Below, one piece after another: positions 45,077-53,408 of a stretch of 53,408 nucleotides of DNA (positions are counted from its first letter, which is position 1; every line of letters begins with the position of its first letter). Position numbers and translations under genes: made by a program. The notes under the pieces were generated by a model. The model did no database searches and was not told where the DNA came from. It saw nothing but the letters and a program-made list of their open reading frames with translations. The DNA comes from Desulfobulbaceae bacterium (lineage in GTDB: Bacteria > Bacteroidota > Ignavibacteria > Kapaibacteriales > UBA2268): assembly GCA_018335795.1 (NCBI GenBank), contig JAGXRP010000022.1, positions 1 to 53,408 of the forward strand, given 5' to 3'.

Positions 45077-45219
45077 GATTTTGCTGTTAGTCTAATAATT
45101 TATCAATAATTCTATTAAAAAATATAATTTAATATTCTAAATCGTTAATCACTTAATAATGTTGTACAAAAGTAATTTATATTAGTGATACATTTTTATA
45201 ATTGTATTAGGAGTCAGAA

Positions 45220-46062
45220 ATGAAACAGAGCTTTATTATTTTGTTAATAGTTCTTTCGGTCACTTTACTTTCATGCCTAGACGAAGGCAGCAGCGGTAGA
45301 GGCACCGAAAATTTGCAATCAGAAGATATGATGGCATCTTCGCCGCAAATGACAAAAATGGCAATCAATGAAGATATGTCCGCTAATGAAAACACCGGAC
45401 AGGAAATTGTCGAAACACGAAAACTTATCAAAGATGCTCGAATAGCTTTTGAAACTAAGGATATGCAAGCTACGAGAAAAAAAGTGTCAGAAATTTTGCT
45501 AAAATACAATGCCTATTTGGACAACGAAAATGAATTTGCGACTGAATACGAACTTTCCAATAGTATGACAATTCGCGTCCAATATGACTTATTTGAAAAA
45601 TTTGTAGATGAATTGCTCGCAAATGAAGAAAAAGTTGTCGAAAAAAGCATTGATGTACGAGATATTACAGCCGAATTTTTGGACGTCGAAGCCAGATTGA
45701 GAACTCAAAAAGAGCTTGAAAATCGTTACAGAGAGCTATTGGCAAAGGGCAATAGCGTAACTGAGTTGCTCGAAGTCGAGCGAGCTTTGGCAAACGTCAG
45801 AGCAGAAATCGAATCAATGGAATCGCGGATGAAACATATGAGCAACCGCGTAGCACTTTCAACCGTCAATCTCCGTTACTTCAAAACGCTCGAATCAAAG
45901 AATTTCAGCTTCGGCGAACAAGTCCTCAAAGGCTTCGAAAACGGCTGGTTAGCTATTCAATGGTTTATAATCGGAATCATCAATCTTTGGGCATTCCTCA
46001 TTATCGGTGCAATTGTATTCTTCATTATTTACAGAGCAGTTAGAAAGTCTAAGAAAGTGTGA
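45220..46062 (+). CDS. DUF4349-type lipoprotein with C-terminal membrane anchor
   Basis: A 280-residue protein. Signal peptide ends in LLSC (cysteine at residue 19), a lipobox. Residues 66-215 match the DUF4349 pattern: RKLIKDARIAFETKD, MTIRVQYDLFEKFVDELL, VRDITAEFLDVEARLRTQ, and a coiled coil (LLEVERALANVRAEIESMESRM). Near the end a hydrophobic segment (WFIIGIINLWAFLIIGAIVF) precedes a basic tail. It is probably an envelope protein; function unknown. TTAGGAG is a clear ribosome site eight bases before the ATG. Confidence 0.8.
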   Translation: MKQSFIILLIVLSVTLLSCLDEGSSGRGTENLQSEDMMASSPQMTKMAINEDMSANENTGQEIVETRKLIKDARIAFETKDMQATRKKVSEILLKYNAYLDNENEFATEYELSNSMTIRVQYDLFEKFVDELLANEEKVVEKSIDVRDITAEFLDVEARLRTQKELENRYRELLAKGNSVTELLEVERALANVRAEIESMESRMKHMSNRVALSTVNLRYFKTLESKNFSFGEQVLKGFENGWLAIQWFIIGIINLWAFLIIGAIVFFIIYRAVRKSKKV

Positions 46063-46101
46063 GGGAAAGTTTTGTGATTTGCAGTGGAGTTATGTTCCTA
46101 A

Positions 46102-46599
46102 TCAATCCCAATTTCTTTCTTTTTGAATGTGTTGTTCAATGTCAATATCTTTCCATACATCTGAACCTAAAGAGTTTAGCTCAGACAAATTGTGTGCACT
46201 ATCGTCAACGTTCTGCATTTTCGATTTAAAATTGTTGAATTCGGGTAAAAAATCGCTAATAATTTGTTTCAGATATTGGCGACTTACGGTTTCGTCATAA
46301 ATATGGCTGTGACTATTCCTTGCTTCGAGTATTTCTTCCCAAGTAAATGGGTCAATAAATCCAATTGCTGCCATTTGGGTCATTACCGGGCGTGGTCCTT
46401 TTATGTCGTTATACCCCAATTCGACAATGTAGTCTTGCATCACTTTCCAAGCCAAATCGAATGTATATCCGAACCTTTGAACAAGTCCGTCTTTTTCTAA
46501 TTCATTCAATTTGTCGAAATGAGTCGCACCTTTGTTTAAGCTTTCTAAAGCTTTGCAATAGTTTTCAAATCTAAGTTGACGCTTATTTTTCGGTGCCAT
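46102..46599 (-). CDS. HepT-like nucleotidyltransferase-substrate-binding protein (HI0074 family)
   Basis: A 165-residue four-helix protein of the HEPN family: RFGYTFDLAWKVMQDYI (about 42-58), GFIDPFTWEEILEARNSHSH (about 79-98) and YDETVSRQYLKQI. The RNSHSH segment is the R-x4-H ribonuclease motif of HepT toxins, normally paired with an MntA-type nucleotidyltransferase. No such partner is adjacent on either side. The last 30 residues (after FKSKMQNV) extend beyond the usual end. It precedes no operon partner except yfhO-like, whose stop is two bases upstream. Confidence 0.85.
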   Translation of the reverse strand: MAPKNKRQLRFENYCKALESLNKGATHFDKLNELEKDGLVQRFGYTFDLAWKVMQDYIVELGYNDIKGPRPVMTQMAAIGFIDPFTWEEILEARNSHSHIYDETVSRQYLKQIISDFLPEFNNFKSKMQNVDDSAHNLSELNSLGSDVWKDIDIEQHIQKERNWD

Positions 46600-46601
46600 G
46601 T

Positions 46602-49130
46602 TTATTCCTCATTAACGCTCTGTAATTGCTTTTTCTCTCTTTGATTCAAAAATATTCCAACTGCTAACAAGGCTAAAATCAATATATTCGATATCATCGA
46701 ATAAGTTTTGCCTTGCTCAAATGCCGGAGCCGTTAAATTGAAAACGATTTCGTGCTCGCCCGGTGGCACAAGTACCGAACGGAAAGCATAATTAGTCTTG
46801 TAAATAGGCAATTCTTTATCGCCGATAAAGGCTTTCCAGAAGGGATAATATGTCTCGCTAATGAATAGCAAGTTATTACCCGTTGCTTTGACTTTGAATT
46901 TTATCATATCGTTAGTCTGGGACACGAATTGAGCTGTTGCTTCTTCCGTTGCAGGCTCGATACTGATTTTATGGTCTTCCTCGAAGTATGCAACACGCAA
47001 CGGATTGAAATTAGCTTCTTTCATATTGCGCAAAATATCCATAGGTTTGGCTACCGCTGCCGAGTCAACGAAAAACGCTCTCGGTAAATAGGAAGGATTG
47101 AAATAAACATACCAACCTGTTTGACCTGATTGGAATGCCGGTTGTACTTGCCCATAAGGTTTAGGTGTGATGAGATATTTGACATTCATCATATTCCACA
47201 GAAATGGATTTGTCACTTGATTAGTGGAGCCTTCGTCTGCCACATCGAGTAAATCTTGGTAAACGCGTAACTTTGCAGGGTGATAACCGCCAACATTTTC
47301 GAGTTTGAAATATGCCGGCAAATTTGGTGAAATACTTGCCATCGCAAAATCTGCTATTCTGAATTTTTCTGCATCTTGCTTTATGAAATCAACCACGTCA
47401 GTCGCTTTAAGTGCCTCGCCAACCTGGTCGGTTTCTGTAATATCAAGTGGACGTAATCCAACTCGCCATAAGTCTATGAAAAGTAATAATATTATCGAAA
47501 TGAAAAACATATTCGTTTTGAGGCGACCTTTGACAAATAAAAATGCAAGTGCAGCAAAAGCTGCATATATAAACCCATTCATAAGCCAATCACCAATCAT
47601 ATTTGACCATACAAAGTCCGGCAAGTCAGGAATTTGTTGCATAACGGATTTGAACGATTGATTTGCTGTATTTGTAACTGCATCAATATAAAATGATTTC
47701 ATTGCAGCGGCATAAAACAGACCAAGCACGAGGAAAGCTCCCGCAGAAATCAAAATATAATTCATGATTTTCTTGCCTTCGGGGCTATTTTCACGTCTAT
47801 ATTGCACCAAACCCGTCAATCCGTATCCCGCCAAAATTGGGAATGCGAATTGCATAATTGCAAGTGCCATGCTCGGCGCTCGGAATTTGTTGAAACTCGG
47901 CACATTGTAGAAGAAGAAATCATATAATATGGACAAATTATTACCGAATGATAAAAGTAACATAAATAGCGATATTGCCATTAGTGTTTGGACAAATGCG
48001 TCTTTCCGATAAATCACAAATCCTGCGATTGCCAGAAACACTACAATGATACCCATATACGGGGCAACGTCCTCGAAAACTTTTTGTCCCCAATATGTCG
48101 GCACTTTGAATTCCTCCCCTCCTGTTGCAGGACCAGAATATGGCAATTTGCCGAATCCGTAGTAATTTGGTACAAAAAAAGTAGTAATTTCCTGAGGCGA
48201 AAATGACCACATTGTGGCATATTCGTAAGTGTTGCCGCCATCGTCCGCTTGGGCTATTCCATCAGTTTGAGTAATTGGCGAAGCTCCGCGCGTAGAATAT
48301 GGAGTGTATTCTTGGATGGACAAATATCTATCCGACGACATCAGGAATGCAAAGCCACCTGCTACCACCAGTACCCCAATAAGCTTGACCATTCCAATCG
48401 GGTCGCGTTTGGTGATAAAGCGGCTAATGAGCTCGAAAAGTACGTAAACACCAATCGCTATACCGCTGTAAAATATCATCTGGACGTGTGTGGATTCGAA
48501 TATCAAGTGGATTGAGATTACCAATAAAGTTGCGTATAAAATTGAAAATTTCTCTCGGACTTTTTCCATCAGCATGAAAATATAGGGCAGCAGTGCCATC
48601 GTAATCGGTTTAGTGTTGTGCCCAATCATTATCCAATGTATGATGCCCGTCGAATATAGAGCCGCAATCGCCACAAAAAATGCAATAGCGTGCATATGAT
48701 TTTTGGAGCGCATCAGCAAATACATACCAATGCCAAAGATTACGTAAAATTGCATTACGCGGACGGAATCGTTGCCAAAGACATCGCCCATCAAGCGAGT
48801 ATAGCCAAAAAAGACGGATGAGGTCACATCCCATAGGCGGTCGCCTGTGAGCAAAAACGAAGCAAAACCCGGCATCCCCGAGAAAATGTACGGCACCCAA
48901 TGCGGGAAATCGCCGTTTCTGGAGGCTTCGTCCAAATAATTCCTGAAGCTAATCGAAGCAAAGTTATCCGATGCCGCCAACTCGTGCGAAGTGATAACAC
49001 CCCAAAAGAACACGAACACCGACAGCACAATCAACCCGATGAATATCAAATCGCGATACTTTTCGGGGAATAAAGTGAAAGTATCATTGCTAAGAGTAGC
49101 AACACTTTTCTTGGTAATCTTTTTTGTCAT
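46602..49130 (-). CDS. YfhO-family integral membrane protein
   Basis: An 842-residue protein from ATG 49130, which has GAGG six bases upstream. About twelve hydrophobic segments fill residues 30-540 (LIFIGLIVLSVFVFFWGVIT; ISLFMLLLSFGNNL), followed by a large periplasmic domain (about 560-810) with KYLITPKPYGQ, SYLPRAFFVDSAA, ETYYPFWKAFIGDKELP and LVPPGEHEIVFNL, then a last helix. This is the YfhO layout, related to GT-C glycosyltransferases; in Gram-positive relatives it is linked to sugar decoration of surface polymers. The acceptor here is unknown. Confidence 0.85.
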   Translation of the reverse strand: MTKKITKKSVATLSNDTFTLFPEKYRDLIFIGLIVLSVFVFFWGVITSHELAASDNFASISFRNYLDEASRNGDFPHWVPYIFSGMPGFASFLLTGDRLWDVTSSVFFGYTRLMGDVFGNDSVRVMQFYVIFGIGMYLLMRSKNHMHAIAFFVAIAALYSTGIIHWIMIGHNTKPITMALLPYIFMLMEKVREKFSILYATLLVISIHLIFESTHVQMIFYSGIAIGVYVLFELISRFITKRDPIGMVKLIGVLVVAGGFAFLMSSDRYLSIQEYTPYSTRGASPITQTDGIAQADDGGNTYEYATMWSFSPQEITTFFVPNYYGFGKLPYSGPATGGEEFKVPTYWGQKVFEDVAPYMGIIVVFLAIAGFVIYRKDAFVQTLMAISLFMLLLSFGNNLSILYDFFFYNVPSFNKFRAPSMALAIMQFAFPILAGYGLTGLVQYRRENSPEGKKIMNYILISAGAFLVLGLFYAAAMKSFYIDAVTNTANQSFKSVMQQIPDLPDFVWSNMIGDWLMNGFIYAAFAALAFLFVKGRLKTNMFFISIILLLFIDLWRVGLRPLDITETDQVGEALKATDVVDFIKQDAEKFRIADFAMASISPNLPAYFKLENVGGYHPAKLRVYQDLLDVADEGSTNQVTNPFLWNMMNVKYLITPKPYGQVQPAFQSGQTGWYVYFNPSYLPRAFFVDSAAVAKPMDILRNMKEANFNPLRVAYFEEDHKISIEPATEEATAQFVSQTNDMIKFKVKATGNNLLFISETYYPFWKAFIGDKELPIYKTNYAFRSVLVPPGEHEIVFNLTAPAFEQGKTYSMISNILILALLAVGIFLNQREKKQLQSVNEE

Positions 49131-49303
49131 CTTTTGCCTCATCTCCAAAATTTCATTTTCAAAAACTATAAAACGAAACGCTTATCCGTTTAATTCAAAT
49201 TTAAGAAATGATTTTGAAAGAGAAGAAGGAAAAAAATGTGAAGTTTAAGATTTGTCTTCATCCTGTCCATCACAAAATCCGCTATGCTGCTATAAAAATC
49301 AAA

Positions 49304-49391
49304 TCATCCGATGACTGCGAAGCCACCGGATGAATGTAAAACATAAATAGCTTTGGGGCAGAAACACCCCCGCAATTTTTTTTTGCGGGGG
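49304..49391. other. Two hairpins between yfhO-like gene and T9SS protease
   Basis: TCATCCG at 49304-49310 pairs with CGGATGA at 49327-49333. CCCCCGCAA at 49367-49375 pairs with TTGCGGGGG at 49383-49391, with a loop of T's. The second lies eight bases after the stop of the protease gene on the minus strand and may slow or stop its transcription, although no T-run follows on that strand. The rest of the 250-base gap shows nothing. Confidence 0.45.
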
Positions 49392-49398
49392 GATAAGG

Positions 49399-51399
49399 TT
49401 ATTTCATAAGTAGAAGCGGGCGCGATATTCGCTCTGTGTTGGTTGTGAGTATGAGATAGTATATTCCCGCATGGTATCGGTGTCCTGAAAAGGTGAAATC
49501 ATGAATGCCTATGTTGAAGTGTTCGCCTGATGCGATTATGGCGACACGATTACCAAGCAAGTCGAATACTTCAAGACGAATTTCTGATGGCTCTGTCAAA
49601 TTTACAGATATTCTCGTTACATCACCAAAAGGGTTGGGATGGATAGAAAGTAAGTTGCTTTTAACAAAGTTAATACTCTCCGTCTGTGCGGAAGCTTTGG
49701 GGGGATAAGTACCGCAAACGTCACCTCCATATTGACTTTCTTTATCGCTTAACCAATGAATAGTATCACTACAGCTTAATTCTTCAATATAAGCTCTAAA
49801 AGTTGAGCCTTCAACAACTTTCGTACAAGGACGTATAACTATTTCTTTGCCTGCCTTTAAGGTAAGATTGGCTCCTGAATAAACAACAAAGGGTGCATAT
49901 TGGTTACTTCCTATTTTAAATACGCTATAAGCATTCCAATTTTCTGTTTGTCCATTCAATATATGATTACCATACATTAAGTACGGCATTTTAATCCCAT
50001 CTAAAGTTTCAACTCCTGTATTATCAGGGTCGAGCCAATCACGAAGACGGGTTTGAGGAGTACCACCACCTTCCCAAGAAATATCTAAACGTCCATACCT
50101 TGATGTAGCATCAGGATGACATGGATTGTACCAGTAAGTCATTGCGCTAGCAGAACCAACAACTTTAAAATTGTTTGAGAATAATGGAGAACCAGAGGAA
50201 CCGCCTTCTGTAGTACCTAAATCCCAATCTACATACCAAAAGAAATTATCAAAAAAAGGGCTAGAATATTTTTGAGAGATTTTCATCAAATCGCCGTCAG
50301 GATGATGTAAACAAGTAACTTCACCTGGAATGTCACCAGTTCTATCCCAACCATTAAAATAAACATCTGGAAAATTGTTCTCACCTGATTGAGGTTGTGT
50401 TTGGAGTGAAACTAGTAAAAAATCTGTATCATCCCATCCTGCAACAAAATCAGCACCACTATATACATAAGTAGGAAATGAACCATATGCGCCACAAGCT
50501 TCTCTTATATAACGAAATTTAAATGACCATTCATTTAATATTTCTTCATCTGTATGGTTTCCTTGAAATGACCTTAAGCAATGCAAAGCACAATAAAAAT
50601 ATGGGAAATAATCATTTCTAACATTATTAATTAGACTTCCAGAGCACCAGTGCCAATTACGATTTTCTGCACCACCACTACCACCCATTTGCAAAGGAGA
50701 AATAACAACTGCTACAGAATATTTCTGCTTACACCAGTCATCACCCTCAGAACAATTTACGTCTCGATGGCAACTAGCAGATTGAAATTCATTTTCATTA
50801 CTCTTATATTCTAAATAGATATCAGAGTCAAATTCAACATCTTTATAACCATAAATTACTTTTTTTATTGAAAATTCTGAATTAAATGTATTATTAAATG
50901 GTTCAAACAATTCAATAATAATATCATCACCTTCTATTAGATGAGAAGAATAAACACCATGATTTTTATTAATATCAAAATTAAACGGGCCAAGTAGAAA
51001 ATTCTTATCGACATTGTAAAATGAGATATGAGAATTATTACCTATTTTGAAGTTGTTGAATACTAAATTAATAGAATAAGAACCGGGACATTGAATCCTC
51101 AATCTCCATAATCTATCTCCATTAACTAGTGTATCCCATGATCCGGAATTTTTTAATGTGAAATTTACTGGGTATGAGTATCCATATAATTCAGGCAAAT
51201 TAACTCCAATTTCTATCATTTTATTTTCCCAACTCAATAAGGAATCAATATTTGGGATTTCTGTGATTTCAACATTTAAATCATTTAAATGGGTTAAATG
51301 GGTTAATGTACTGTCGTAACTAACAGGTTTTAGACTGAATTTCGAATATGTAGAATAACATACAAGAAAGAGAAAAATAAATATTAATTTGATAAACAT
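49399..51399 (-). CDS. T9SS-secreted trypsin-like serine endopeptidase
   Basis: A 666-residue protein. Signal peptide (MFIKLIFIFLFLVCYSTYS), a pro-like domain to about 210, then a chymotrypsin-type domain resembling lysyl endopeptidases: HWCSGSLINN, YCALHCLRS with catalytic His273, GWDDTDFLLVSL with Asp326, and GGSSGSPLF with Ser404. Cysteines near 210-225 and at 252, 270, 274, 302, 363 and 427 could form the disulfides known in that family. A T9SS sorting domain ends the protein (IHPNPFGDVTRI, GIYYLIL, RPLLLMK). It is expected outside the cell as a digestive protease; specificity is unconfirmed. Confidence 0.85.
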   Translation of the reverse strand: MFIKLIFIFLFLVCYSTYSKFSLKPVSYDSTLTHLTHLNDLNVEITEIPNIDSLLSWENKMIEIGVNLPELYGYSYPVNFTLKNSGSWDTLVNGDRLWRLRIQCPGSYSINLVFNNFKIGNNSHISFYNVDKNFLLGPFNFDINKNHGVYSSHLIEGDDIIIELFEPFNNTFNSEFSIKKVIYGYKDVEFDSDIYLEYKSNENEFQSASCHRDVNCSEGDDWCKQKYSVAVVISPLQMGGSGGAENRNWHWCSGSLINNVRNDYFPYFYCALHCLRSFQGNHTDEEILNEWSFKFRYIREACGAYGSFPTYVYSGADFVAGWDDTDFLLVSLQTQPQSGENNFPDVYFNGWDRTGDIPGEVTCLHHPDGDLMKISQKYSSPFFDNFFWYVDWDLGTTEGGSSGSPLFSNNFKVVGSASAMTYWYNPCHPDATSRYGRLDISWEGGGTPQTRLRDWLDPDNTGVETLDGIKMPYLMYGNHILNGQTENWNAYSVFKIGSNQYAPFVVYSGANLTLKAGKEIVIRPCTKVVEGSTFRAYIEELSCSDTIHWLSDKESQYGGDVCGTYPPKASAQTESINFVKSNLLSIHPNPFGDVTRISVNLTEPSEIRLEVFDLLGNRVAIIASGEHFNIGIHDFTFSGHRYHAGIYYLILTTNTERISRPLLLMK

Positions 51400-51417
51400 T
51401 GCTAAACCTCTATATAA

Positions 51418-51972
51418 TTAATAATTGAATCTTAGAATTGTATCAAATTTAATTTGACTCGAATGAGAAAATCTAGGTATTGTAATGTTATCATTGAAAA
51501 AGCTGTTTTCCAATGTTTCGGAGAAATATGTTGTTTCTAATAAAAATAAAATTTCTGAAGTAATCTGGTGTTTAAATATTTTCCTCTTAAAAACTGGTTG
51601 ACCACCACCAAAAGGGGAGCGATATAGTATCAAAATTCTATCAGTGAAATTTATCGGCGGAATCTGATACTCTTCAGTACATATTGTTTTATCAGGATGA
51701 TTCCTTACAAACCACAAGTAGTTCTCATCTTTTAAAGTTTCCTCAAATAAGTTCTTATACTCAAGTTCTGAGTTTACTGATATTCCATTTTTGTAAAGTT
51801 TATCTGATATACATACTTTTACTGTATCAATATCCGTCACTTCTACCCAGTTAGTATCATTAGCTATGTTATGCTTGTCGGTCACAGAAAGAAATTGTGT
51901 TGCTTGTTCTTGTTTGCACGACACAAACAACACTGCGAACATCACCGCACAAAAAATCATTGACTTTTTCAT
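51418..51972 (-). CDS. Hypothetical lipoprotein
   Basis: A 184-residue protein with a lipoprotein signal peptide ending in FVSC (cysteine at residue 19). The mature part holds DKHNIANDTNWVEV and YRSPFGGGQPVFKR but no domain I recognise. It lies between the T9SS protease and the fibre-like gene on the same strand (18 and 10 bases apart), so the three genes are likely one transcript. Confidence 0.7.
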   Translation of the reverse strand: MKKSMIFCAVMFAVLFVSCKQEQATQFLSVTDKHNIANDTNWVEVTDIDTVKVCISDKLYKNGISVNSELEYKNLFEETLKDENYLWFVRNHPDKTICTEEYQIPPINFTDRILILYRSPFGGGQPVFKRKIFKHQITSEILFLLETTYFSETLENSFFNDNITIPRFSHSSQIKFDTILRFNY

Positions 51973-51982
51973 TTTAAAACTC

Positions 51983-53308
51983 CTATTGTTTTTGTATAAT
52001 CTTTTTTATTTCTTCGTTTTCATTTTTTAGTTCGATGATGTATAGCGTAAGTTCTTCAATTTTTTTCAATAAGCGTGCTTGCATATCGCCAAGTTCAACG
52101 CCATTGTTAGCTACTTCTTGAGCATTGGGAATTCCGGGCAAATGCTTGTTTGTTTTTATGAAATCTTCAAGTTCACTGAGCGATTTTAATTTATAATCAT
52201 CTTCGAAAACATAATCAGGCCAACACGGTGCACCTGAAAGCGATACTCTTACTTCCTTAGCACAAATGGTGCCGTCAACTACTAATCTTTCGGCAGGATT
52301 TTCAACACCACCAATCCCCACATTACCATTAGCACGAACTACAAATGTTTCAGTATCGTTATGTCCCGCAGAAATCAGTTTATAATCCACATTTTCATTA
52401 TTAATTCCATTGTTTCTGCGTTCAACTCGTAATACCATTCCATGCCCAACGAAGGTTTCCCATCCGGTTGCAGAGTACCATGGATATAACTCGTCTGAGA
52501 CAGATAATAATGCTCCCAACCTTGCAGGACCTAATTTAGCATTTTGAATATTTACACTTCCTGATACAAAATTATAAGTACTTGTTTCCCATGGGTGACA
52601 GCCGATTCCCACAGATTTGCCCCAATGAGTAGCAGTCATAATATCATTTACACCTCTTGGTGGTTGCATATTTGGTGCCGGATACTGTATTGGGTCTAAT
52701 ATCCATCCAGGTTTGATACCTTGTGTTATTGATATTCTATTAGCATCATCTCGGTTATCAATATGGAACCATGAGCCCATTTCTTTTGGGTATAAAGTAA
52801 TTGTACCGTCTTGGTTGCCAAATCCGGTTGATATAGTTCCCCTGACATCAAGAGGGTGTATCGGAGCTTCTGTTCCAATCCCAACATTTCCATTTGGTAT
52901 TATTGTCATCCTTACTAAATCCGAACCTAATATTGTTGGAGTTGTTGCAAATCGAATTTTTCCTTCTGCATTACGAGTTGTAAATAAAAGCCCGAGTGAA
53001 GAAGGGTCAGTTTGGATAATCATGTTTTTCTCAAGAGCACCAATTGTAGAATACAATCCTGTATTGCTTGAACATCGCAATGTTATATGCCCACCATACA
53101 GTAGTCCTACATTGGGCTGGTGTGAGAATCTTAATGTTGGTTCCAAACAATTCTGGTCGTGAGTATAAGCCTCTTCAATTGAATGAATATGTAAAGGCTT
53201 GATTGGTACGTCAGTATGAATCCCTACATTACCTGTTGCAGGCAACTCGTTCGGACACGACTGTGCCTCTGTAAATGAATAGTTCGTAAAAAACATTGCG
53301 ATTACCAT
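51983..53308 (-). CDS. Secreted fibre-like protein with GIG-type repeats; frame open upstream
   Basis: From ATG 53308 a 441-residue product would start MVIAMFFTNYS, ending its signal at EAQS. Repeated units such as GNVGIGTEAPIHPLDV and GNVGIGGVENPAERLVV recall tail-fibre and adhesin repeats seen in Bacteroidetes. The C-terminal part (LSGAPCWPDYVFEDDYKL, NKHLPGIPNAQEV, LLKKIEELTLYIIELK) is a conserved chaperone/coiled-coil ending of such proteins. No ribosome site lies before 53308, and the frame has no stop from 53308 back to the window edge, reading GRYIAVNIA and then copies of EYKSTRVQ. The real start may therefore be beyond the window, with the octapeptide repeats as a basic leader to the signal peptide. 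Confidence 0.7.
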   Translation of the reverse strand: MVIAMFFTNYSFTEAQSCPNELPATGNVGIHTDVPIKPLHIHSIEEAYTHDQNCLEPTLRFSHQPNVGLLYGGHITLRCSSNTGLYSTIGALEKNMIIQTDPSSLGLLFTTRNAEGKIRFATTPTILGSDLVRMTIIPNGNVGIGTEAPIHPLDVRGTISTGFGNQDGTITLYPKEMGSWFHIDNRDDANRISITQGIKPGWILDPIQYPAPNMQPPRGVNDIMTATHWGKSVGIGCHPWETSTYNFVSGSVNIQNAKLGPARLGALLSVSDELYPWYSATGWETFVGHGMVLRVERRNNGINNENVDYKLISAGHNDTETFVVRANGNVGIGGVENPAERLVVDGTICAKEVRVSLSGAPCWPDYVFEDDYKLKSLSELEDFIKTNKHLPGIPNAQEVANNGVELGDMQARLLKKIEELTLYIIELKNENEEIKKIIQKQ

Positions 53309-53334
53309 TGCAATATTAACTGCAATGTAACGTC

Positions 53335-53408
53335 CTTGTACTCTTGTACTCTTGTACTCTTGTACTCTTGTACTCTTGTACTCTTGTACTCTTGTACTCT
53401 TGTACTCT
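53335..53408. repeat. Perfect octanucleotide tandem repeat (CTCTTGTA)n
   Basis: Eight complete copies of CTCTTGTA fill 53341-53404, with partial copies at both ends, reaching the window edge. On the minus strand it reads GAGTACAA. Because 8 is not a multiple of 3, each added or lost copy shifts the frame, and three copies cycle through all frames. No stop codon occurs in any of the six frames. It lies upstream of, and in frame with, the fibre-like gene. Confidence 0.95.

Noticed and set aside
53335-53408. CRISPR array at the window end
   Set aside because: The units are 8 bases long and head-to-tail with no spacers, so this is a simple tandem repeat.

Overview
This is a window of about 53 kb from a bacterium of the Fibrobacteres-Chlorobi-Bacteroidetes group. 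It encodes at least six secreted proteins that end in a type IX secretion (T9SS) type A sorting domain, which points to Bacteroidota or its relatives. It also carries flagellar and post-transcriptional genes (motB, fliW, csrA), which are unusual in classical Bacteroidetes but known in the Ignavibacteria/Kapabacteria branch. That placement is inferred from gene content only. DNA is AT-rich, many genes lack a strong Shine-Dalgarno sequence, and no rRNA, tRNA or CRISPR array was seen.

Layout. 1-7.1 kb: the 3' end of hutU (urocanate hydratase), an ECF sigma factor with a strong terminator, and two tandem paralogous T9SS cargo proteins, the first with a stop codon inside its signal peptide. 7.1-14.2 kb: envelope glycosylation genes (a GT4 enzyme, two GT9 heptosyltransferase-like enzymes and a GT39/ArnT-like membrane transferase), with a lipoprotein, a ferredoxin/flavodoxin-NADP reductase and thpR. 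14.2-16.9 kb: phenylacetyl-CoA epoxidase genes, with paaBCD on the minus strand and paaA divergent on the plus strand.

16.9-22.5 kb is an accessory region full of palindromic repeats. It holds a 400-aa protein with a HEPN-like motif, a frameshifted gene bounded by inverted copies of one site next to an attC-like imperfect palindrome, two hicAB toxin-antitoxin pairs, and a relE-type toxin gene broken by a stop codon beside its intact antitoxin.

22.5-33.0 kb is a long minus-strand run: lnt, motB, fliW, csrA, a response regulator, an HD-domain protein, and then a biotin-dependent acyl-CoA carboxylase (biotin carboxylase, biotin carrier, carboxyltransferase) interleaved with a 71-aa protein and a GlcD-like FAD oxidoreductase. 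33.1-41.7 kb is a secreted-protein block: an Asp-box protein, an outer-membrane barrel, and two paralogous gingipain-fold (C25-like) T9SS proteins that seem to lack the catalytic dyad. 41.8-49.1 kb is mostly housekeeping: MlaE-type permease, a periplasmic binding lipoprotein, trmB, rlmB, a DUF4349 lipoprotein, an orphan HepT-like protein and a YfhO-family membrane protein. 49.4-53.4 kb holds a T9SS trypsin-like protease, a lipoprotein, and a fibre-like protein whose reading frame continues upstream through a perfect octanucleotide tandem repeat to the window edge.

The most notable signals are the octanucleotide repeat that is open in all six frames at the 5' end of the last gene (a probable phase-variation switch), the integron-cassette-like boundaries in the accessory region, the dyad-less gingipain-like pair, and three genes (T9SS cargo, relE, AbiGi/DUF2971-like) broken by single-base changes.
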